DNA of 64,000 bases from NCBI GenBank assembly GCA_050247155.1, contig JBFWUS010000016.1:1-64000 (forward strand), in the 5' to 3' direction. The stretch comes from Mesorhizobium_G sp050247155 (GTDB lineage Bacteria > Pseudomonadota > Alphaproteobacteria > Rhizobiales > Rhizobiaceae). A model generated the notes under the pieces. The model was not told the origin of the DNA and ran no database searches. It saw nothing but the letters and a program-made list of their open reading frames with translations. A program made the translations under genes and the position numbers. Of the stretch, positions 34,888-44,144 are shown in pieces (the stretch's first letter is position 1; every line of letters begins with the position of its first letter).

Positions 34888-34912
34888 GTCCCCTCCCGGC
34901 CCTGGGGTTTGG

Positions 34913-36211
34913 TCAGCTATCCGCCGAAGCCATGAACACTGTGCGGCCCGCGACCAGTGTTTGCAAGACCCGGCCCTGGAGGCGCGCGCCTTCGAAACAG
35001 GTGTTTTTCGAGCGCGAGCGGATATCGGTTTCCCGCACGACCCAAGGCGCGTCGAGATCGATGATGGCGAGATCTGCCGGCGCGCCTGGCTTCAGCGTGC
35101 CGCCTTCCAGGCCGAAGATTTTTGCCGGCGCGGTCGATAGCGCTTCGACCAGGCGCATCAGCGGCACATCACCATTGTGGTACAGTCGCAGCGCGGCCCC
35201 GAGCAGCGTTTCGAGGCCGATCGCGCCGGCCGCAGCATCGGCGAAAGGCAGACGTTTCGTATCGACATCCTGCGGATCGTGCGACGAGACGATGACGTCG
35301 GTGGTACCATCTTTGAGCGCTTCGATCATCGCCAGCCGGTCTTCTTCGGCGCGCAGCGGCGGCGCAAGGCGGAAGAAGGTACGGTACTCACCGACATCAT
35401 TGTCGTTCAGCGACAGATTGTTGATCGAGACGGCGGCCGTCACATGCGCGCCATCGGCCTTGGCGCGGGCAATGGCTGCGGCGGACAAGGCGGTGGAGAT
35501 TTTGGCCGCGTGATAGTTCCCCTTGATGAGGCGGGCGAGCGACAGATCGCGCTCGAGCGGGATGAGTTCGGCCTCGCGCGCGATGCCAGGCAGGCCGAGC
35601 CAATTGGCGTAAAGCCCTTCATTCATGACGCCACCGGCTGCGAGATCGTGGTCCTCCGTTTCATGTGCGAGGACCAGGCCGAAATCGCGCGCATAGGTCA
35701 ATGCGCGGCGCATCACCAGCGAACTTGCCACGGTGTGGCGGCCCTCGGTCAGCGCGACGGCGCCAGCCTCCTTCAGCAGACCGAACTCGGTCATTTCCTG
35801 GCCGGCGAGGTCCTTGGTGATGGAAGCGGCCGGGAAGATACGAACATCGGCGGTGTCGCGGGCGGTGCGCAGCACGAACTCGACCAGCGCGACATTGTCG
35901 ATCACCGGGTCGGTGTCGGGCATCATGATGACCGACGTCACGCCGCCGGCGGCAGCGGCATGGCTGGCCGAAGCTATCGTTTCGCGGTGTTCCGCGCCCG
36001 GCTCGCCGATGAAGACACGACTATCGACCAGGCCCGGGATGACGGTCTTGCCGGTGCAATCGATGCACTCAGCGCCTTCCAGGGCACCCTGGTTCAGCGC
36101 ACTCTTGCCGGCGGCAACGATCTTGCCACCTTCGATAAGAATAGAGCCGACCTCCTCGAAGCCGCGCGATGGGTCGACGATGCGGGCGCGTTCGAGCAGG
36201 ATCGGTTTCAT
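34913..36211 (-). CDS. Dihydroorotase-like protein lacking catalytic metal ligands (PyrC' type)
   Basis: 432 aa. The fold is that of a dihydroorotase (LLERARIVDPSRGFEEVG, then GLVD near 63), but the family's DxHxH metal site is replaced: residues 63-67 read D-S-R-V-F, so both histidines are missing. The second region AHETED is kept, but the HiSTA histidine is Lys (AAKISTALS), the PHH motif reads SINNL, and the catalytic Asp region reads VSSHDPQ. Such degenerate PyrC' proteins of pseudomonads are non-catalytic subunits that stabilise aspartate transcarbamoylase. It overlaps pyrB by four bases (ATGA), strongly suggesting a PyrB-PyrC' complex. A catalytic dihydroorotase must then exist elsewhere. 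Confidence 0.88.
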   Translation of the reverse strand: MKPILLERARIVDPSRGFEEVGSILIEGGKIVAAGKSALNQGALEGAECIDCTGKTVIPGLVDSRVFIGEPGAEHRETIASASHAAAAGGVTSVIMMPDTDPVIDNVALVEFVLRTARDTADVRIFPAASITKDLAGQEMTEFGLLKEAGAVALTEGRHTVASSLVMRRALTYARDFGLVLAHETEDHDLAAGGVMNEGLYANWLGLPGIAREAELIPLERDLSLARLIKGNYHAAKISTALSAAAIARAKADGAHVTAAVSINNLSLNDNDVGEYRTFFRLAPPLRAEEDRLAMIEALKDGTTDVIVSSHDPQDVDTKRLPFADAAAGAIGLETLLGAALRLYHNGDVPLMRLVEALSTAPAKIFGLEGGTLKPGAPADLAIIDLDAPWVVRETDIRSRSKNTCFEGARLQGRVLQTLVAGRTVFMASADS

Positions 36212-37167
36212 GCGCGGCCCTCGTTGCGGCGCGGGTCGAGCAGCGCTTCCATCACCGCCATGCGCACGGCGACGCCCATTTCCACCTGTTCCTGAATGAC
36301 GCTTTGCGGTCCATCGGCAATCTCCGACGAAATCTCGACGCCGCGGTTCATCGGTCCGGGATGCATGACGAGCGCATCGCCCTTGGCCGCCTTCAGCTTC
36401 TCGGCGTCGAGGCCGTAATAGCGGAAATATTCGCGTACCGACGGCACAAAGGCGCCCGACATGCGCTCGCGCTGGAGGCGCAGCATCATGACCACATCGG
36501 CGCCCTGGAGCGCTTCCGCCATGCTGCGGCAGACTTCGACGCCCATCTGCGCAATGCCGGACGGCAGCAGCGTCGATGGCGCAACGACTCGAACGCGTGC
36601 GCCCAAGGCATTGAGAAGAATGATGTTCGAGCGCGCGACGCGCGAATGCAGGATGTCGCCGCAGATCGCGACAGTGAGCCGGGCGATGTGCCCTTTGGCG
36701 CGGCGAATTGTCAGGGCGTCGAGAAGCGCTTGTGTCGGGTGCTCATGCGCGCCGTCGCCGGCATTAACCACCGAACAGCCAACCTTCTGGGCAAGAAGTG
36801 CTGCCGCGCCTGCAGATTGATGTCGGATGATGAGGATGTCAGGCCGCATCGCATTGAGCGTCATGGCCGTGTCGATGAGCGTTTCGCCCTTTTTCACAGA
36901 AGAACTGGCGACCGACATGTTCATCACGTCAGCGCCGAGGCGTTTTCCCGCGAGTTCGAAGGACGACTGGGTGCGGGTTGAGGCCTCGTAGAAGAGGTTG
37001 ATCTGCGTGCGACCGCGCAGGGTTGTCGTTTTCTTTTCTGGCTGACGCGAGATCGCAACAGCGGCGTCGGCGCGGTCCAGCAAGGTTTCGATATCGGGCG
37101 GGGAAAGCTCGCGAATGCCGAGCAGATGTCGGTGGGGAAAGAGCGTCGGCGCGGCTTGGTCTGTCAT
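36208..37167 (-). CDS. pyrB: Aspartate carbamoyltransferase catalytic subunit
   Basis: 319 aa. Forms N-carbamoyl-L-aspartate from carbamoyl phosphate and aspartate, the first step of pyrimidine synthesis. The STRT loop (YEASTRTQSSFELAGKRLG) and downstream VVNAGDGAHEHPTQALLDALTI bind carbamoyl phosphate and aspartate; MLRLQRERM and MHPGPMNRGVEI complete the active site. The stop overlaps the PyrC-like start by four bases. No regulatory pyrI gene is adjacent. The group is divergent from the AidB-like gene. Confidence 0.96.
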   Translation of the reverse strand: MTDQAAPTLFPHRHLLGIRELSPPDIETLLDRADAAVAISRQPEKKTTTLRGRTQINLFYEASTRTQSSFELAGKRLGADVMNMSVASSSVKKGETLIDTAMTLNAMRPDILIIRHQSAGAAALLAQKVGCSVVNAGDGAHEHPTQALLDALTIRRAKGHIARLTVAICGDILHSRVARSNIILLNALGARVRVVAPSTLLPSGIAQMGVEVCRSMAEALQGADVVMMLRLQRERMSGAFVPSVREYFRYYGLDAEKLKAAKGDALVMHPGPMNRGVEISSEIADGPQSVIQEQVEMGVAVRMAVMEALLDPRRNEGRA

Positions 37168-37318
37168 CTCAAGCGGCTGCTATAGGAGGCGTCGCGCATC
37201 GCCGCAAGGCGGCTTGCGCAACAGGTGGTTTTCTCCACTGCGATTTTGCCGCGCTTGCGCTAAGAATAGACGCATGGCACTTCGCTTCCAGAAGCCCGAC
37301 GATCCGCAAGGAGCCGAC

Positions 37319-38989
37319 ATGAACCTCCCGGTCGCTCCCACGCGGGTGAGCCGTCAAGACGCCTTCGCATTGGAGGACGTGGCCAATCAATCACCGTCGC
37401 TGAGCGGCGGCAATGCCTGGCGCAGCGATCCGTTGCTGGTGCAGATCAGCGAGGCGTTTCCGGAAACCGTGCAGCGGGAGTTGGATACGCTTGGACGCTT
37501 CGTGTTGTCCGTCGAGGCGCAGGAAACCGCCCGGTTGGCTAACACCGAGCCGCCGCGCCTGAAGACGCATGACCGGCAAGGCCGTCGCATCGACGTGGTT
37601 GAGTTCCATCCCGCTTATCACGCGCTGATGCGCCGCTCGACGGCCATCGGACTGCATTCGTCGGTCTGGGAGCATGCCGCGGCCGAGACTGGCAGACGGC
37701 ATCTCACGCGTGCCGTAAAGTTCTATCTGACGGCGCAACTCGAATGCGGCCATCTGTGCCCGATCACCATGACCAGCGCCTCGCTCGCGGCGCTGATGAA
37801 CAACTCAAAACTGTTCCGCGAATGGGCGCCGCGCGTCACCAGCCGTAAATACGATCCGAGCCAGAAGCCGCCTGTCGATAAAACCGGGCTGACGCTCGGC
37901 ATGGGCATGACGGAAAAGCAGGGCGGCACCGATGTGCGCGCCAATACGACGCGTGCCGACCGGGCAGGGGGCAATCTTTATCGTCTGACCGGGCACAAAT
38001 GGTTCATGTCGGCGCCGATGTCGGACGCCTTTTTGATGCTGGGGCAGACCAGCGAAGGCGTCTCCTGTTTTCTGGTTCCGCGCATGCTGGGCGACGGCAC
38101 GGCCAACGGCCTGCGCTTCCAGCGATTGAAGGACAAACTTGGCAACCGTTCCAATGCCTCCTCGGAGGTCGAGTTTGCAGGCGTTCTCGGTGAAATGGTT
38201 GGCGAACCCGGTGCGGGCGTCAAGACCATCATGGATATGGTAACGCTGACGCGGCTCGACTGCGCGCTGGCCAATGCTGGCCTGATGCGCATTGGCCTCG
38301 CCGAAGCGGTCAACCACACCCGCCATCGAATGGTTTTCGGCAAGGCGCTGGCCGACCAACCGCTCATGTTGCGTGTACTGGCAGACATGGCGCTGGATGT
38401 TGCGGGCGCGACGGCGCTCGCGTTTCGTCTCGCGCGCGCTTTTGACGAAGCCGCCAACGACAAAGGCGAGGCGTCCTTCGCGCGTCTGATGACGCCGGTC
38501 GTCAAATATTGGGTCTGCAAGGCCGCGCCCGCGCTGCTGTTCGAGGCAATGGAGTGCCTTGGCGGCAACGGTTATGTCGAAGAGGGTGTCCTCGCGCGCC
38601 ACTATCGCGAGGCGCCGGTTAACGCGATCTGGGAAGGCTCAGGTAACGTCATGGCGCTGGACGTACTGCGCGTGCTTTCACGCGCGCCTGCGCTGTTCGA
38701 TGAGGTGATCGCCGGCATTGAAAAGGATCTCGGTCAGGCGGCCCCTGGCGCAGCCGGCGTGCTGCGGGCGGCTTTGAATGTGGCATCGGCCGACGAAGGC
38801 TCGGCGCGCCTGCTGACCGAGCAATTGGCGCTTTCGGCGGCCGCGGCGGAGCTGCGCCGCATGGGGGCGGGGCGAATCGCCGACGCTTTCATCGAAACGC
38901 GGTTGGCCGGCCAATGGCGAACAACCTACGGCATGCTGGACGGGCGCCATGATGCCAAGCTGATCGTGGAAACGTTGTTTCCTCGCTGA
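37319..38989 (+). CDS. AidB-like acyl-CoA dehydrogenase (DNA alkylation response)
   Basis: 556 aa. ATG at 37319 with AAGGAG six bases upstream; an in-frame ATG at 37274 is less likely. The acyl-CoA dehydrogenase core reads GMGMTEKQGGTDVRANTTRAD, LTGHKWFMSAPMSDAF, and a C-terminal YVEEGVLARHYREAPVNAIWEGSGNVMALDVLR. The longer N-terminus and the C-terminal DNA-binding-like region follow the AidB subgroup, flavoproteins that bind DNA near promoters and counteract alkylation damage. The natural substrate is unknown. It is divergent from pyrB. Confidence 0.9.
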   Translation: MNLPVAPTRVSRQDAFALEDVANQSPSLSGGNAWRSDPLLVQISEAFPETVQRELDTLGRFVLSVEAQETARLANTEPPRLKTHDRQGRRIDVVEFHPAYHALMRRSTAIGLHSSVWEHAAAETGRRHLTRAVKFYLTAQLECGHLCPITMTSASLAALMNNSKLFREWAPRVTSRKYDPSQKPPVDKTGLTLGMGMTEKQGGTDVRANTTRADRAGGNLYRLTGHKWFMSAPMSDAFLMLGQTSEGVSCFLVPRMLGDGTANGLRFQRLKDKLGNRSNASSEVEFAGVLGEMVGEPGAGVKTIMDMVTLTRLDCALANAGLMRIGLAEAVNHTRHRMVFGKALADQPLMLRVLADMALDVAGATALAFRLARAFDEAANDKGEASFARLMTPVVKYWVCKAAPALLFEAMECLGGNGYVEEGVLARHYREAPVNAIWEGSGNVMALDVLRVLSRAPALFDEVIAGIEKDLGQAAPGAAGVLRAALNVASADEGSARLLTEQLALSAAAAELRRMGAGRIADAFIETRLAGQWRTTYGMLDGRHDAKLIVETLFPR

Positions 38990-39103
38990 GCGGCCAATCC
39001 CGCGCTGCTCCCTTAATCATCGTTCCGCCGTTAACCCTAACAAATGGTTTCCGTTGCAGGCTTGCGTGGCCTGGCTCAAAGTCCTGTTAAGGATTGAGAA
39101 ACC

Positions 39104-39661
39104 ATGCGGCTCGGCTTTGCCTCCATTCTGAAATTGCATTGGGCGCTTGTTTTCGCCGTGCTCGCCTATGGCATCATCGTGGATCCAGGCGGCGATATCG
39201 GCGATTTGATAGCATCGCTCGGCATCCAACCGATCGGCGCACAGGCGTCGGGTTTTGTCGTGTTCATGACGGTCTTGCTTGCGGGCAATATCGTCTTTGC
39301 TGCCATCCTCTTCAGTTGGGCCTTCATTGCCGGATCGGTTTCCAAGAGCTCTGCCGAGAGCGATCAAGCCGACATTTCCCGGATGGCGTGTTGCGCGGCG
39401 GCATCAACGGTGACGCTGCTGCTGATCACTTCGATCGCGAGGGGCGAACCCATTCCGTTTCTGGCACTGAGCGTTCAACTGGCGGCGCTCGGAGCAAGCT
39501 ACCTTGCCTTCGTCGCGGAACGGCTGTTGGCCTCCCTGACAGCATCAAAGGAAAACGAGGCCAGGTCGGCGGCCCGGTCAATGGCTCTCGGCGCCGCGCA
39601 CGGAGCCATCCTCTCACGCTTGATACCGGGCGGACTCTCGACACCAGACGGAGCAAGATAA
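39104..39661 (+). CDS. Membrane protein of unknown function
   Basis: 185 aa with four or five hydrophobic segments: LHWALVFAVLAYGIIVD, FVVFMTVLLAGNIVFAAILFSW, a region at MACCAAASTVTLLLITSI and FLALSVQLAALGASYLAFV, ending in a polar tail. It abuts the next gene (TAA directly followed by ATG at 39662) and is presumably co-transcribed and translationally coupled with it. No domain is recognised. Confidence 0.7.
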   Translation: MRLGFASILKLHWALVFAVLAYGIIVDPGGDIGDLIASLGIQPIGAQASGFVVFMTVLLAGNIVFAAILFSWAFIAGSVSKSSAESDQADISRMACCAAASTVTLLLITSIARGEPIPFLALSVQLAALGASYLAFVAERLLASLTASKENEARSAARSMALGAAHGAILSRLIPGGLSTPDGAR

Positions 39662-39991
39662 ATGCGTTATGTATTCGCCGCCTGGGCCTTTCCTATGATC
39701 ATCATCTGGAGCTGGTTCTTCCTCTCTTACTACGACATGCATTTCGGCTACATCATGCTGACGCGCGAGATGCATGACCTGGTGTTCGAGATCTATGGCG
39801 AAACGCTCGGCATCGATCCGAAACTGCTGCCGGGCATGCTGGCCAAGGCGTGCATCATCGATACCCTCATAATCGTAGCCATCTGGGCGTTCCGCCGCCG
39901 CCGCAACATCATCGCCTGGTTTCGCAGCCGTCGCGAAACGACCGGCACGGAGCGGGCCTATGCTGAAGCAGCATCCTCACGCAGCCTCTGA
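39662..39991 (+). CDS. Two-span membrane protein, probably DUF6105 family
   Basis: 109 aa. Starts directly at the stop of the preceding gene with GGAGCAAGATAA before the ATG. Two transmembrane helices are visible: AAWAFPMIIIWSWFFLSYYD and ACIIDTLIIVAIWAFRRRRN, with a conserved-looking central part (DMHFGYIMLTREMHDLVFEIYGE is rhizobial in type, cut here for length). A basic C-terminus faces the cytoplasm. Function unknown. Its last 34 bases overlap ruvX on the opposite strand. Confidence 0.7.
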   Translation: MRYVFAAWAFPMIIIWSWFFLSYYDMHFGYIMLTREMHDLVFEIYGETLGIDPKLLPGMLAKACIIDTLIIVAIWAFRRRRNIIAWFRSRRETTGTERAYAEAASSRSL

Positions 39992-40446
39992 AGGCGGTCG
40001 AGCACGCCCTGCAGGATGAAGGCTGCCGCCGCCGAATCGATCTTCTCGTCGCGTCGGCGCCGCGAAAAATCCATTTCGATCAGGCTGCGTTCGGCAGCCA
40101 CTGTCGACAGGCGCTCGTCCCAGAACAGGAAGGGCAGCGCCGTCAGCCGCGCGATGTTGCGCACGAAAGCGCGGGTAGCCTGAGCGCGGGGGCCTTCCGA
40201 GCCATCCATGTTGATCGGCAGGCCGATGGCGACGGCAGCGACATTTTCGCGCGTCAGCCCGGCAAGCAGTTTCTCGACATCTTGCGTGAACTTCTTTCGG
40301 ATGATCACCGGTCGCGGATGCGCAAAGGCAAGGCTCTTGTCAGAGATCGCGACGCCGATAGTCTTTTCGCCGAGATCGAGCCCGGCCAGTGTTCCACCAC
40401 CAGCCACGAGATCGGGCAGATCTTCGACCGAAATTGTCGCCGCCAT
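39958..40446 (-). CDS. ruvX: Putative Holliday junction resolvase RuvX (YqgF)
   Basis: 162 aa RNase H-fold protein, acting on pre-16S rRNA ends or Holliday junctions. Conserved motifs: GLDLGEKTIGVAISD with the first acidic ligand, GLPINMDGSEGPRAQ, LFWDERLSTVAAER with the second acidic residue, and DSAAAAFILQG with the third. The 15-residue N-terminal extension MAATISVEDLPDLVA is typical of rhizobial members. It is convergent with the DUF6105-type gene (34-bp overlap) and divergent from the MBL hydrolase. Confidence 0.92.
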   Translation of the reverse strand: MAATISVEDLPDLVAGGGTLAGLDLGEKTIGVAISDKSLAFAHPRPVIIRKKFTQDVEKLLAGLTRENVAAVAIGLPINMDGSEGPRAQATRAFVRNIARLTALPFLFWDERLSTVAAERSLIEMDFSRRRRDEKIDSAAAAFILQGVLDRLQRLREDAASA

Positions 40447-40511
40447 GCGCTTTCCTTTGACTTGGGCCTTGCCGCTTCTATCCTGCCGTGCACGATTTCG
40501 GGAGCAATTTC

Positions 40512-41219
40512 ATGAAACTCACCTGGTACGGCCATTCCGCGTTCCGCATCGAAGCAGGCGACGCGAAAATCCTGATCGATCCCTTTCTGGAAGGGAATCC
40601 ATCTTGGGGGCGTGGCTGGGAGGGGCCGGCGGAAGGTGTGACCCATGTGCTTTTGACACATGGTCACAACGATCATTTCGGCTCGACGCTCGACATTCTG
40701 AAAAAGACTGGCGCGATGTTCGTCGGCAATGCCGAAATCTCGGATTTTGTCGCGGGCAAGGGCATTGACCAAAGCAAGATCAACTCGGGCAACCACGGCG
40801 GAACGGTCGATTGCGGCGGCTTCACGGTAACGTTCACCAACGCGGTGCATTCGTCGGGCTACACGCAGGCCGACGGCACAGCAGTCTATCTCGGCAACCC
40901 AAACGGGCTGGTGCTGCATTTTCCGGATGACAAGACGCTCTATCACATGGGCGATACAGATATCTTCGGCGACATGGGGCTGATCAACGAATTGCATGCG
41001 CCGCAGATCGGGCTGGTGCCGATCGGCGACCGCTACACGATGGGCGGGGCGGTCGCCGCGCTCGCCTGCCGACGCTTTTTCCAGTTCGAGACCGTCGTGC
41101 CATGTCACTACGGCACGTTTCCGATCCTCGACCAGACGGCCGACAAGTTTGTGTCAGGGATGGAAGGCTCGCAAACCAATATGGTGACGCCGCCGATTGG
41201 CGAGGCGGTCGAGGTTTAG
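40512..41219 (+). CDS. Metallo-beta-lactamase-fold hydrolase (UPF0173 type)
   Basis: 235 aa. MKLTWYGHSAFRIEAGDAKILIDPFL is the family N-terminus. The HxHxDH metal motif is THGHNDHFGST, later ligands being NAVHSSGYT and HMGDTDIFGDM, with a final CHYGTFPIL. These small hydrolases have no established substrate. ATG at 40512 is favoured; an in-frame ATG 24 bases earlier adds residues unlike the family. It is divergent from ruvX. Confidence 0.93.
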   Translation: MKLTWYGHSAFRIEAGDAKILIDPFLEGNPSWGRGWEGPAEGVTHVLLTHGHNDHFGSTLDILKKTGAMFVGNAEISDFVAGKGIDQSKINSGNHGGTVDCGGFTVTFTNAVHSSGYTQADGTAVYLGNPNGLVLHFPDDKTLYHMGDTDIFGDMGLINELHAPQIGLVPIGDRYTMGGAVAALACRRFFQFETVVPCHYGTFPILDQTADKFVSGMEGSQTNMVTPPIGEAVEV

Positions 41220-41273
41220 GCTGGCGTACCAGTACCCTGTCCGAAGCGGGCGCGATAAGTAGCGAGGTGGCAC

Positions 41274-41741
41274 ATGGCGAAGTCTATTGGCAGAATCTTG
41301 GTTGCGGTGGGCATTATCATGACAACTGGCTCCGCGATCGCGCAGGAAGTTATCAAGGGCGTCTATCTCGGCTCGGCTGAATTGTGCGTTCAGGCCAGGA
41401 AGGACGGGCTACAAAGCGTTGTCGAAAACAACACAATGATCCTGACCAATCGAGGATTTGAGACGATAGAGTTCAATTGCGCCTTTCTGCAATTCGTCAA
41501 GAATCCTCGCATGCCGGCCGGATGGGTGGTGACTTCGATGTGCGAGGAACCCGACAACGCCTATCCCGAAATATTCTCGCTGGTCGAACGCCGGGTCGGC
41601 GAACTGGATGTGGCCGCTCTGACCGAAGTGAACAGGAGCGCGGAGCCTCAGGCCGAGGAGCCCGCGGAAGGTGGCGAAGACCTGACGGCAAGCGGCCTTA
41701 CCGGCACCTATTTTCTTTGCGACGGCGTGAACCCGCCCTGA
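41274..41741 (+). CDS. Exported hypothetical protein
   Basis: 155 aa with signal peptide MAKSIGRILVAVGIIMTTGSAIAQ. The mature part begins EVIKGVYLGSAELCVQARKDG and contains cysteines at ELCV, FNCAF, SMCEE and a final FLCDG, suggesting two disulfides in the periplasm. An acidic low-complexity stretch (EPQAEEPAEGGED) precedes the C-terminus. I do not recognise the family. It lies between two well-defined genes on the same strand. Confidence 0.65.
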   Translation: MAKSIGRILVAVGIIMTTGSAIAQEVIKGVYLGSAELCVQARKDGLQSVVENNTMILTNRGFETIEFNCAFLQFVKNPRMPAGWVVTSMCEEPDNAYPEIFSLVERRVGELDVAALTEVNRSAEPQAEEPAEGGEDLTASGLTGTYFLCDGVNPP

Positions 41742-41822
41742 CACACCGCGATATTGCACTGCGGCAACCGGGCCGCTATAGCCGCAGACTGATTTTTAGG
41801 GCCGGCCTGCCGGAGTCTTCTC

Positions 41823-42110
41823 ATGTCCGTTGATATCACGACTGTAAAGCGCGTAGCGCGGCTTGCACGCATTGCCGTGTCTGAAGAAGATGCCGAGCGC
41901 ATGACCGGCGAGCTGAACGCCATTCTGGGCTTCGTTGAGCAGTTGAACGAAGTTGATGTGTCCGGCGTCGAGCCGATGACTTCAGTTATCCCGATGACGC
42001 TGAAGGAGCGCGAGGACGTTGTGACCGACGGCAACAAGGCCGCCGACATCGTCGCCAACGCGCCGGAGACCGCCGAAAACTTCTTCCTGGTGCCGAAGGT
42101 GGTGGAGTAG
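41823..42110 (+). CDS. gatC: Aspartyl/glutamyl-tRNA amidotransferase subunit C
   Basis: 95 aa. Small subunit of the GatCAB complex that makes Gln-tRNA(Gln) and/or Asn-tRNA(Asn) from misacylated Glu/Asp-tRNA. The sequence shows ITTVKRVARLARIAVSEEDAERM, LNAILGFVEQLNEVDVSGVEPM and the terminal VVANAPETAENFFLVPKVVE-type end, all standard. Four bases separate it from the GNAT gene, which in turn overlaps gatA. Confidence 0.96.
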   Translation: MSVDITTVKRVARLARIAVSEEDAERMTGELNAILGFVEQLNEVDVSGVEPMTSVIPMTLKEREDVVTDGNKAADIVANAPETAENFFLVPKVVE

Positions 42111-42114
42111 GCGA

Positions 42115-42582
42115 ATGGATATCGCCATCGCGCCCGAAACGCCGTTGCAGGACGATGTGCGCCGGCTCGTCGCCGAGCTGAACGCGTTCCTCAAGCCGCA
42201 GACGCCGATCGCCTATCAGTTCCAGTTGACTGTCGAGCAAATGGCTGACCCGTCGCTCACCTTGTTCGTCGCGCGCGACGAAAGCGGCGAAGCAGTTGGC
42301 ATGGGCGGCCTGAAGGATCATGGCGACGGCTTGGGCGAAGTGAAACGCATGTACGCAGTGCCTGCTGTGCGCGGTCAACGTGTCGGCACAAAACTCTTGC
42401 AGCGGATCGAAGGCCTGGCGCGCGACAAGCGGCTTTCTCGCATCGTGCTGGAAACCGGCGAAGCGCCGGGCTTTGCCGACGCTTATCGTGTCTATGAGCG
42501 CGGCGGCTTCAGGCGTTGCGGCGCCGTTCTCGACTATCCGGATTCCGCCTATTCGCGGTTCTACGAAAAGAAGCTTTCATGA
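42115..42582 (+). CDS. GNAT-family N-acetyltransferase
   Basis: 155 aa. The acetyl-CoA binding region reads VKRMYAVPAVRGQRVGTKLLQRIEG (motif A, with RGQRVG), followed by LVLETG-type and YERGGFRRCG (motif B). It lies between gatC and gatA, four bases after the former and overlapping the latter by four bases (ATGA), so the three are one translation-coupled unit. This insertion of a GNAT gene within gatCA is a stable feature in related rhizobia; whether it acts on the Gat complex or another target is unknown. Confidence 0.9.
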   Translation: MDIAIAPETPLQDDVRRLVAELNAFLKPQTPIAYQFQLTVEQMADPSLTLFVARDESGEAVGMGGLKDHGDGLGEVKRMYAVPAVRGQRVGTKLLQRIEGLARDKRLSRIVLETGEAPGFADAYRVYERGGFRRCGAVLDYPDSAYSRFYEKKLS

Positions 42583-44144
42583 CAGACCTGACCAGACTGA
42601 CAATTGGCGAAGCGCGCGAAAAGCTGCGGGCAAAGGACATCAATGCCGGCGAATTGACGAACGCTTATCTGGCGGCGATCGACGCGGCTAATCACCATTT
42701 CAATGCCTACATCGCCGTGACGCACGACAAGGCGCGCGAAATGGCGGCGGCGTCCGACTCGAAACTCGCGAAAGGCGAGGGCGGTGCGCTTGAAGGCATT
42801 CCGCTCGGCATCAAGGATCTGTTTGGCACCGAGGGCATCCACACCCAGGCGTGCAGCCATGTGCTGGATGGTTTCAAGCCGCGTTATGAATCGACTGTGA
42901 CGTCCAATCTTTGGGCCGACGGCGCGGTGATGTTGGGCAAGCTTAATATGGACGAGTTCGCTATGGGCTCTTCTAACGAGACGTCCTATTACGGCCCGGT
43001 GGTGAACCCGTGGCGGCGCTCGCGCCTCGACCAGGTGGTAACGCCGGCAACGCATATGGGCGATGGTGGTTTTGTCTCGGCCGGCGGTGCGAAGACGGCG
43101 CGGACACTGGACAACCAGCAGCTTGTGCCTGGTGGCTCATCCGGTGGTTCGGCGGCGGCGGTGGCGGCGTTCCTCTGCGCCGGCGCAACGGCGACTGATA
43201 CGGGCGGCTCGATCCGCCAGCCCGCGGCCTTCACCGGCACGGTCGGCATCAAGCCGACATACGGGCGCGTCTCGCGCTGGGGCATCGTTGCGTTTGCGTC
43301 CTCGCTGGATCAGGCCGGACCGATCGCGCGCGACGTGCGCGACGCCGCGATCCTGCTCAAATCCATGGCGTCAGTGGATCCGAAGGACACGACCTCGGTC
43401 GACCGCGCAGTGCCGGATTATGAAGCGGCCATCGGCAAGTCGTTGAAGGGGCTGAAAGTCGGCATTCCGAAGGAATACCGCATGGACGGCATGCCCGACG
43501 AGATCGAGGCGTTGTGGCAGAAGGGCATCGCCTGGCTGAAGGATGCCGGAGCGGAGATCGTCGATATCTCGTTGCCGCACACGAAATACGCGTTGCCGGC
43601 CTATTACATCGTCGCGCCGGCCGAGGCATCTTCGAACCTCGCGCGCTACGACGGCGTGCGTTACGGGCTGCGCGTGCCGGGCAAGGACATCATCGACATG
43701 TATGAAAAGACCCGTGCCGCCGGCTTCGGCCACGAGGTCAAGCGCCGCATCATGATCGGCACCTATGTGCTCTCGGCTGGTTATTACGATGCCTATTATC
43801 TCCAGGCGCAGAAGGTGCGCACGCTGATCAAGCGTGACTTCGAACGGGCCTATGCGGACGGCATCGACGTTATCCTGACGCCGGCGACGCCAAGCGCGGC
43901 GTTTGGCGTGGCCGATCAGGACATGAACGCCGATCCAGTGAAGATGTATCTGAACGACATCTTCACCGTGACGGTGAACATGGCCGGCCTGCCGGGCATC
44001 GCGGTGCCTGCCGGATTGGATGCGCAGGGCCTGCCGCTAGGGCTGCAGCTCATCGGTCGGCCGTTCGACGAGGAGACACTGTTTCAGGTCGGCTCAGTGA
44101 TCGAAAAGGCAGCGGGCCGATTCGAGCCGGAGAAGTGGTGGTAA
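42579..44144 (+). CDS. gatA: Aspartyl/glutamyl-tRNA amidotransferase subunit A
   Basis: 521 aa amidase-signature enzyme that releases ammonia from glutamine for transamidation. The catalytic Lys is in GIKDLFGTEG (about residue 80), and the Ser-cisSer pair is in GGSSGGSAAAVAAF (about residue 190), with a TDTGGSIRQPAAFTG segment behind. Start ATG at 42579 overlaps the GNAT stop. A long glycine/proline-poor insertion near residue 150 (LDQVVTPATHMGDGG) is present as in alphaproteobacterial GatA. The next gene is a glutaminase with no gap; gatB is not in the window. Confidence 0.95.
   Translation: MTDLTRLTIGEAREKLRAKDINAGELTNAYLAAIDAANHHFNAYIAVTHDKAREMAAASDSKLAKGEGGALEGIPLGIKDLFGTEGIHTQACSHVLDGFKPRYESTVTSNLWADGAVMLGKLNMDEFAMGSSNETSYYGPVVNPWRRSRLDQVVTPATHMGDGGFVSAGGAKTARTLDNQQLVPGGSSGGSAAAVAAFLCAGATATDTGGSIRQPAAFTGTVGIKPTYGRVSRWGIVAFASSLDQAGPIARDVRDAAILLKSMASVDPKDTTSVDRAVPDYEAAIGKSLKGLKVGIPKEYRMDGMPDEIEALWQKGIAWLKDAGAEIVDISLPHTKYALPAYYIVAPAEASSNLARYDGVRYGLRVPGKDIIDMYEKTRAAGFGHEVKRRIMIGTYVLSAGYYDAYYLQAQKVRTLIKRDFERAYADGIDVILTPATPSAAFGVADQDMNADPVKMYLNDIFTVTVNMAGLPGIAVPAGLDAQGLPLGLQLIGRPFDEETLFQVGSVIEKAAGRFEPEKWW

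Noticed and set aside
35177..36295. 372-residue frame antisense to the PyrC-like gene
   Set aside because: Shadow frame over a recognisable gene; no domain.
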